Shown: positions 33,646 through 39,080 of the stretch, piece after piece
Numbering within the stretch: the first letter of the stretch is position 1
How the letters are laid out: each line of letters starts with the position of its first letter
From: Fibrobacter succinogenes
Lineage (GTDB): Bacteria; Fibrobacterota; Fibrobacteria; Fibrobacterales; Fibrobacteraceae
Direction of reading: 5' to 3'
NCBI GenBank assembly: GCA_902771595.1
Contig: CACXXH010000048.1
Location: forward strand, 1 to 39,080
DNA: 39,080 bases
Notes under the pieces: generated by a model
Told to the model about the DNA's origin: nothing
Databases searched by the model: none
What the model saw: the letters and a program-made list of their open reading frames with translations, nothing else
Program-made: the position numbers and the translations under genes

Positions 33646-35013
33646 TTAGGAATCGGCGTTTTCTGGACTGTCAATCAGTTCCAGCTCCTCGGTAGCAGTT
33701 TCGGGTTTGTCATCTCTGGAAATTTCGTGGTCTTTGTCCCTGTAGAGACGCCCGATAAGCAATCCTTCAATCAAGAATGCGAATGCGGTATTGTTTCCGA
33801 TATGGCCCGAAAGCGTAAAGAACAAGGTACTTATAAGGACGATTTGGTAGCCGAGAGGGCCAGCCCATGCTTCCCGCCGTCGCCTATAGAACCAGACGAC
33901 AAGGCAGATGTCATAGAGGTAATAGGCGGCAAGGCCTACAAACCCGTAGTCAATGAGGGTCTTGAAAACGATGGATTCTAGCCCGCCGATATCGGCATCA
34001 TTGATAGGCCGCCCTTCTTCGTCATAGTCAAAGACATTCTTCGTGAAACCGGTTCCGTTTCCAATAATGGGACTGCTCTGTATCTGGAAAAATGTGAACA
34101 GGAGCTGCTGCTGGCGCATGGAAAGGGAACTTCCTTGGCTTTCTTTGGAGAATTCGTCTATGGCGATATTGACGTATGCGACGCTCAAGAAAAAACAAAT
34201 GCCAACAAGTGCTATTTTCAATATGATAGAACGTTTATGGAGGAAAATCAGGAAGGCGCCCAATATGGCACAGACCATCCCAGTTCTAGAACCGCTTATG
34301 AACAGATTGACAGCAAGTAGCAGATAGAGTATAATGAGCCTGCTCTTTTCCCATTGGGGCTTATTCCACTGGGATACGAAAAGCATAAAAAGGCAGCAGA
34401 GCAGGGTTCCGTATGCTGTCGGATGAGCCGTGGTAACCATCGCGCGTATACGGTAATCCCTGATGCAGGAAACGATGGTATCGAGCGAGTGGTATCCACT
34501 ATAGATGGGGAAAGCGCGGCAGATGTATGTGTATGGGTAGTCACCTTGCAGCAGGATTTCGAAAATGCCCAGAATGCACAGCACTACGGTAAACGAGTAA
34601 AGCCCTTTAAGTATGGATGTAAGGCTCGAACGCCTTGTCGTGACAAAAGCCGCAAAGAGATAACCGTACAGTTCGATGAATTCACGGGTACAGGCGTAAA
34701 ACTGTTTAACCTTAAAACCTTCGTTGAAATAGACGGACAGAATGTGGCACAGGAGAATCAGGAGCAGGGGTATCTTGAGCGGGAACGCCTTGAAGTCGTC
34801 CCAAATGTATTGGCGCTCTTTTAAGCATACGACAAAAAGGAATCCGTAAAGGAATAAATCCTGGGGTCTCACTGTCGGGGATTGCAGGAAACTGACGCCA
34901 AGCGGGAAGATGACTATGCCCGCAAAAAGAGCCAAAAAGCGAGCTTTAGACGACCCAACGACCATGATGGTCAAAAGTGAGAAAAGGATGACGTAAACGA
35001 TCGCGGTTGACAT
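33646..35013 (-). CDS. Wzy-like O-antigen polymerase/ligase family membrane protein
   Basis: Encodes 455 residues with about 10-12 membrane helices and a large extracytoplasmic loop in the middle (about 165-215, YPYTYICRAFPIYSGYHSL to RIRAMVTTAHPTAYG). The motif NLFISGSRTGMVCAILGAFLIF and a C-terminal NTAFAFLIEGLLIGRLY are typical of the O-antigen ligase/polymerase (Wzy_C) family. It likely polymerises the lipid-linked repeat units flipped by the Wzx-like protein. The C-terminal tail is acidic and cytoplasmic. The gene is alone on the minus strand here, converging on the lyase pseudogene and divergent from glf. No signal for regulation was seen. Confidence 0.85.
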   Translation of the reverse strand: MSTAIVYVILFSLLTIMVVGSSKARFLALFAGIVIFPLGVSFLQSPTVRPQDLFLYGFLFVVCLKERQYIWDDFKAFPLKIPLLLILLCHILSVYFNEGFKVKQFYACTREFIELYGYLFAAFVTTRRSSLTSILKGLYSFTVVLCILGIFEILLQGDYPYTYICRAFPIYSGYHSLDTIVSCIRDYRIRAMVTTAHPTAYGTLLCCLFMLFVSQWNKPQWEKSRLIILYLLLAVNLFISGSRTGMVCAILGAFLIFLHKRSIILKIALVGICFFLSVAYVNIAIDEFSKESQGSSLSMRQQQLLFTFFQIQSSPIIGNGTGFTKNVFDYDEEGRPINDADIGGLESIVFKTLIDYGFVGLAAYYLYDICLVVWFYRRRREAWAGPLGYQIVLISTLFFTLSGHIGNNTAFAFLIEGLLIGRLYRDKDHEISRDDKPETATEELELIDSPENADS

Positions 35014-35110
35014 AAAGACTGCTTTTTTCTTTAAATATAGGAAGTTTTTGATGATGGACAGAACGACAATAATTAAATTTTATATCAAAACCACGAATCC
35101 CTTATTTGGT

Positions 35111-36232
35111 ATGGAAAAGAAGTACGATTTCTTGATTGTTGGCTCAGGCCTTTTCGGTACGACATTCGCCTATCGGGCAAAGAAGGCGGGAAAATCGTGC
35201 CTGGTGATAGACAAGCGCGCCCACCTGGGCGGAAACGTCTATTGCGAAAATACGGAAGGGGTCAACGTCCACAAGTACGGCGCACATATTTTCCATACGT
35301 CCAACAAGGCGGTATGGGATTTCGTGAATTCGATTGTCGAATTCAACCGTTATACGAACAGCCCCGTGGCCAACTACAAGGGCAAACTTTACAACCTGCC
35401 GTTTAACATGAACACGTTCTACCAGATGTGGGGCGTGAAGACTCCGGAAGAGGCGCGTGCGAAAATCGAGGAACAGAAGGCAGATGCCGTTGCATCGCTG
35501 AATGGCCGTGAACCCGCCAATCTGGAGGAGCAGGCACTTACGCTTGTGGGCAGGGATATCTTTGAAAAGCTAATCAAGGGCTATACCGAAAAGCAGTGGG
35601 GGCGCAAGTGCGTGGACTTGCCGGCCTTTATCATCAAGCGCTTGCCGGTGCGCCTGGCCTTCGACAACAACTATTTCAACGACCGCTACCAGGGCATTCC
35701 CATGGGCGGATACAACAAACTGATTGATGGTTTGCTTTCCGGCGTGGAAACCCAAGTGAACGTAGACTTCTTTGACGATCGCGCCCGCTGGGAGTCCATT
35801 GCCGACAAGATTGTTTTTACGGGAAAGCTTGACGAGTTTTACGGATACCGTTTTGGCAAGCTGGAATACCGTACGGTGCGATTCGAGAACGAGACCCTGG
35901 ATATGCCGAATTACCAGGGCAATGCCGTGGTGAACTATACGGAGCGCGAAGTCCCCTATACGCGCATCATCGAACACAAGCATTTCGAAATGTTCGGCCA
36001 GGCCGTCTATGACTGCCCCAAGACCGTCGTTTCCAAGGAGTTTTCTACGGAATGGACCGAGGGCATGGAGCCCTACTATCCCGTAAACGATTCCCGCAAC
36101 AACGAACTCGCCGAAAAATACAGGCAATTGGCCCGCGCCGAAAAGAACGTCATCTTTGGCGGACGCCTGGCCGAGTACAAGTATTACGACATGGCCCCGA
36201 TTATTGAGCGCGTATTGAATTTGGAAATCTAG
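35111..36232 (+). CDS. glf: UDP-galactopyranose mutase
   Basis: Encodes 373 residues, the normal size. The FAD-binding motif IVGSGLFGTTFAYRAK is at the N-terminus, then LVIDKRAHLGGNVY, KYGAHIFHTSN, a GYTEKQWGRKCVDLP segment, and RFDN-like AFDNNYFNDRYQGIPMGGY with the substrate-binding region. The enzyme isomerises UDP-galactopyranose to UDP-galactofuranose, so the polysaccharide probably contains galactofuranose. ATG 35111 is chosen because the conserved MEKKYDFLIVGSG begins there; the extra 21 codons upstream are not conserved-looking. It starts a run of four genes with very short gaps. Confidence 0.95.
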   Translation: MEKKYDFLIVGSGLFGTTFAYRAKKAGKSCLVIDKRAHLGGNVYCENTEGVNVHKYGAHIFHTSNKAVWDFVNSIVEFNRYTNSPVANYKGKLYNLPFNMNTFYQMWGVKTPEEARAKIEEQKADAVASLNGREPANLEEQALTLVGRDIFEKLIKGYTEKQWGRKCVDLPAFIIKRLPVRLAFDNNYFNDRYQGIPMGGYNKLIDGLLSGVETQVNVDFFDDRARWESIADKIVFTGKLDEFYGYRFGKLEYRTVRFENETLDMPNYQGNAVVNYTEREVPYTRIIEHKHFEMFGQAVYDCPKTVVSKEFSTEWTEGMEPYYPVNDSRNNELAEKYRQLARAEKNVIFGGRLAEYKYYDMAPIIERVLNLEI

Positions 36233-36244
36233 TTCGGAAACTGT

Positions 36245-37252
36245 ATGGAAAAGTTACTGACGATAATCATCCCTACGTACAACATGGAAAAGTACTTGAA
36301 CCAGTGCCTGGATTCCCTGTTGACGGAGAAGGCCAAGGACTTGCTGGATATCCTTGTCGTTATTGACGGAAGCAAGGACCGTTCTTCTGAAATTGCGCAC
36401 GGGTATGCGGACAAGTACCCGGAAACGGTCCGCGTTATCGACAAGGAGAACGGCAATTACGGGTCCTGCATCAATCGCGGGATTCTTGAAGGCCGTGGCA
36501 AGTATGTGAAGATCCTGGATGCCGACGACCGCTATGATATCGCAGTTCTAGACGAGTACCTCGATGCTCTCGCCAAGGCCGATGTGGACCTGTTCCTGAG
36601 CGATACCCTGCAGGTGACCGAAGATGGCGAAACCGTGAAGGAAATCCGGTTCTCGATGCCTGCGGGCGAAACGTTGAATTTTGACGATTACTGCAAGGTC
36701 GACGAACTGCCCATGCACAGCATTGCCTACAAGCTGGAAAACGTCCGCAAGCTGGGTTACAGGCAGACGGAAGGGATTTCGTATACCGATACGGAATGGG
36801 CGTTCTTCCCGATGCAGGCAGTAAAAACCTGCTGCTATTTCCCGAAGCCGCTGTACCGCTACCTGATAGGGCGTGCGGGGCAGACGATGGCTCCGGAGGT
36901 CTACAGGCGGGGCCGTAGCCAGGAACTGATTATTACCAAGCGCATGGTGGAATTCTGGGACGCGCTCCCCGAAGAAGGGCGGATGTATTTCGACCAGTAC
37001 CTGGTTCATCGCCTGCGCCGTATCTACATGCAGAACCTAGTCCGGAACGAAGAAGGCGACAACGATTTCCTGATAGAGATGGACAAGTTCATCAAGGAAC
37101 ATTCCGGCAAGCTCTATGCGCTTTTGGACGGATGCCTCTATGGACGCCGCGAAAAGATTCCGTTCATTCGCGATTGGCGCAAGAAATACAAGCCGACGCT
37201 AAAATTCCGCCTGTGCGTGAAACTGCACAAGATTATGGGCAACCAGAAGTAG
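36245..37252 (+). CDS. Glycosyltransferase family 2
   Basis: Encodes 335 residues. The GT-A start is LLTIIIPTYNMEKYLNQCLDSLL, followed by ILVVIDGSKDRSSEIAHGYADKYP and the DxD-containing YVKILDADDRYD. A YTDTEWAFFPM segment in the second half recalls the acceptor-site motif of GT2 enzymes. About 110 C-terminal residues are helical and basic, probably membrane-associated. It follows glf by 12 bases and may add galactofuranose or another sugar to the repeat unit; specificity cannot be read from the sequence. Confidence 0.9.
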   Translation: MEKLLTIIIPTYNMEKYLNQCLDSLLTEKAKDLLDILVVIDGSKDRSSEIAHGYADKYPETVRVIDKENGNYGSCINRGILEGRGKYVKILDADDRYDIAVLDEYLDALAKADVDLFLSDTLQVTEDGETVKEIRFSMPAGETLNFDDYCKVDELPMHSIAYKLENVRKLGYRQTEGISYTDTEWAFFPMQAVKTCCYFPKPLYRYLIGRAGQTMAPEVYRRGRSQELIITKRMVEFWDALPEEGRMYFDQYLVHRLRRIYMQNLVRNEEGDNDFLIEMDKFIKEHSGKLYALLDGCLYGRREKIPFIRDWRKKYKPTLKFRLCVKLHKIMGNQK

Positions 37253-37255
37253 AAT

Positions 37256-38431
37256 ATGAAGGTCGCATACATCAGTAACCTGCCTTTTGCGGATGCGGAC
37301 TTTCCGCTCGTTCGCGAGATGCAGCGGCAGGGTATCGATGTTTACTTTTTCATTTACGTTTCTATTTACAGCCACCGCGCGACGCTCATAGACATTCCCG
37401 AAGTCTACAAGAAGCAGGGAATTTTCCCGGCGACGGTCTACGAAGAATTCAAGGCGTACGAAGGCTACATGGACATGTCCAAGGTCTTCGTGATCAATAG
37501 CCTGCACCAATCCGATTTCCATCCGGCGAATATCCGCACCATGCTGTCGCTGGTACGTAAAATCAAGAAGCTGGGAGCCGATTTCGTGAACATCACCTGG
37601 CCCCCGCGCCGCAACAAGATGCTCCTGTACCTGCTGCGAAAAAAGTTGGTATTTACCCTGCACGACCCGTTCCCGCATTCCGCAAAGAACAACCGCGAGT
37701 TTGAATTTTGCCGCAAGCTGGCGTTCCGCTGGATTCCGAAAATCATCTTGCTGAACGACGCCCAGACGGAAAAATTCTGCGAGGTCTACAAGTTCCCGCG
37801 GAACAGGCTTTTCCATGCACGGCTCGGGAAGTACGACTGCATCAATTACCTTTCCGAACATCTTGGTTCCGCCGAAGAATTGCCAGAACAACTGCGCGGC
37901 CAGAAGTACATTCTGTTTTTCGGACTAATCGCCCCCTACAAGGGTGTCGAATACCTGTTGCAGGCCTTCAAAAAAATGCAACAGGATTATCCCGATGTAA
38001 AATTGCTGATCGCGGGCTCCGGCAAACTGTATTTCGACGAATCCCTGTACAAGGGGAATGCGAACGTAATCCTGATGAACCGCTATATTCCCCTGGCGCA
38101 ACTGGCTGGCCTGTTGAAGAACGCCCTGTTCACGGTCTGCCCCTACAAGGACGCCACCCAGAGCGGCGTGGTGCAGACTGCATTTTCGATGGGCACTCCG
38201 ATTGTCGCTTCGGATGTGGGAAACTTTGCCGCCGCAATCGAAGACGGGAAATCCGGCGTGATAGTCCCGCCCTGCGACGCCGACGCCTTGGCACGCGCCA
38301 TGGCCGAACTTGTCGGCCACCCGGAACGGCTGGAAATGTTCCGGAAGTACATCGCCGGCGAATGGCTCGAAAAGAACAGCTGGGAAGAAGTGGCGAAACA
38401 GTACCTGAACTGCTACGAGGCTAGAGTATAA
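37256..38431 (+). CDS. Glycosyltransferase family 4 (GT-B fold)
   Basis: Encodes 391 residues. The N-terminal half begins MKVAYISNLPFADADFPLVREM and contains VFTLHDPFPHS; the donor domain has YILFFGLIAPYKGVEYLLQAF, VKLLIAGSGK, and the E-x7-E-like region QSGVVQTAFSMGTPIVASDVGNFAAAIEDGKSGVIVPP, characteristic of GT4/GT1-like enzymes with a nucleotide-sugar donor. It is three bases after the GT2 gene and overlaps the next ATG by one base (TAATG), so translation is coupled. Part of the repeat-unit assembly set. Sugar unknown. Confidence 0.92.
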   Translation: MKVAYISNLPFADADFPLVREMQRQGIDVYFFIYVSIYSHRATLIDIPEVYKKQGIFPATVYEEFKAYEGYMDMSKVFVINSLHQSDFHPANIRTMLSLVRKIKKLGADFVNITWPPRRNKMLLYLLRKKLVFTLHDPFPHSAKNNREFEFCRKLAFRWIPKIILLNDAQTEKFCEVYKFPRNRLFHARLGKYDCINYLSEHLGSAEELPEQLRGQKYILFFGLIAPYKGVEYLLQAFKKMQQDYPDVKLLIAGSGKLYFDESLYKGNANVILMNRYIPLAQLAGLLKNALFTVCPYKDATQSGVVQTAFSMGTPIVASDVGNFAAAIEDGKSGVIVPPCDADALARAMAELVGHPERLEMFRKYIAGEWLEKNSWEEVAKQYLNCYEARV

Positions 38432-39080
38432 TGAAGTTCTCGTTTGTCATCTTGCATTACAACGCCCTGCCCGATACCATCGAATGCATCGATTCGATAA
38501 AAAAGTGCGTCGGGCCAGACTGCGGCATAGTGGTTGTCGATAACAAGTCCCCGAACGGGACCGGCGTAGAACTCGACGCGAAGTACCGCGACGACGCGCA
38601 GGTGACCGTCATCCTGAATCCCGAAAATGAAGGATTCGCCCGCGGGAACAATGTCGGATTCCGTTACGCGAAGGAGCACCAGGATCCCGACTTTATCGTG
38701 ATGCTCAACAACGACACCCTGATTTTGCAGGACGATTTTACTGCCCGCGTAGAAAAGGAATACGAACAAAGCCATTTCGCCGTCTTGGGGCCCATCATCA
38801 AGACGCCGCACAAGCCCTACAGTTCCAATCCGGGCCCTTCGAAACTGCCGTCGGAAAACTGGTACAAGAAATACGTGCGCAAGGTTTCGTTCAAACTGTT
38901 CCTGAACAGAATCTTCGGATTGGATGCCGCCTATGAGTGGCTCCTGCGCAAGCTACTCGGGAAAAAGGACAAGAAGTTCGACGAGTCCCTGCTGGAACGT
39001 CGCGCAGAAAACGTACTCCTGCACGGGAGTTTCCTGATTTTCTCGCGAGACTACATTTCAAAATTCGACGGTTTGAACGA
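38431..39080 (+). CDS. Glycosyltransferase family 2, rhamnosyltransferase-like (runs off right edge)
   Basis: The first 216 codons are present. The GT-A domain starts MKFSFVILHYNALPDTIECID, followed by GIVVVDNKSPNGTG, NPENEGFARGNNVGFRYA and the metal-binding FIVMLNNDT; LLHGSFLIFSRDYISKFDG near the edge is the usual acceptor-side segment. This pattern is typical of GT2 enzymes related to rhamnosyltransferases of O-antigen and S-layer glycans. A 50-residue insert of basic helices (KKYVRKVSFKLFLNRIFG) precedes that segment. ATG overlaps the preceding stop. The 3' end lies outside the window. Confidence 0.9.
   Translation, partial: MKFSFVILHYNALPDTIECIDSIKKCVGPDCGIVVVDNKSPNGTGVELDAKYRDDAQVTVILNPENEGFARGNNVGFRYAKEHQDPDFIVMLNNDTLILQDDFTARVEKEYEQSHFAVLGPIIKTPHKPYSSNPGPSKLPSENWYKKYVRKVSFKLFLNRIFGLDAAYEWLLRKLLGKKDKKFDESLLERRAENVLLHGSFLIFSRDYISKFDGLN

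Noticed and set aside
35048..35110. Upstream start for the UDP-galactopyranose mutase adding 21 residues
   Set aside because: The added residues precede the conserved FAD-binding N-terminus and do not resemble the family; ATG 35111 gives the normal length.

Overview
The window is a stretch of chromosome from a Fibrobacter-type bacterium (phylum Fibrobacterota). The strongest clue is three tandem lipoproteins (24312-28742, minus strand) built from the 'Fibrobacter succinogenes major paralogous' (FISUMP) domain, with its repeated VYKTVKIGDQWWMAENLN-type core. Serine-rich linkers after the lipobox, polysaccharide lyases and GC-rich coding with AT-rich intergenic gaps fit the same origin. I could not run any search; all family names come from reading motifs.

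Layout. (1) 1-533: ribosomal operon rplM-rpsI on the minus strand, with a good promoter; rpsI runs off the left edge and appears to start at ATC. (2) 600-2400: an AT-rich pocket with what looks like a 5'-truncated carbohydrate-binding-module gene and a secreted protein of unknown function. (3) 2506-5863: a CNNM/CorC-type membrane protein with CBS domains, and an SppA protease fused to an N-terminal beta-barrel-like region. (4) 5928 to the right edge: a large surface-polysaccharide locus.

The polysaccharide locus begins with a Wzc-like tyrosine kinase/co-polymerase and a Wzx-like flippase. A plus-strand operon follows: DegT aminotransferase, ATP-grasp/HAD fusion, three LicD-family phosphotransferases and a TagD-like CTP:glycerol-3-phosphate cytidylyltransferase. 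It meets, at a bidirectional terminator (about 14939-14973), a minus-strand operon (21095 down to 14988): phosphoenolpyruvate mutase, phosphonopyruvate decarboxylase, metallophosphoesterase, SDR epimerase, a LicC/PntC-like nucleotidyltransferase and an NAD-binding protein. Together these read as one pathway: make a C-P bond, build a small phosphonate, activate it with CTP, and transfer it (and probably glycerol phosphate) to a surface glycan with LicD enzymes. This is the most interesting system in the window.

The rest of the locus holds glycosyltransferases, a Wzy-like polymerase, UDP-galactopyranose mutase and two polysaccharide-lyase genes. Both lyase genes are interrupted by frameshifts, one of them by a perfect 29-bp tandem duplication. 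The FISUMP lipoproteins and a 943-residue lipoprotein combining a formylglycine-enzyme-like domain, a beta-propeller and an SGNH hydrolase sit between the two broken lyase genes. No tRNA, rRNA, CRISPR array or insertion sequence was seen.
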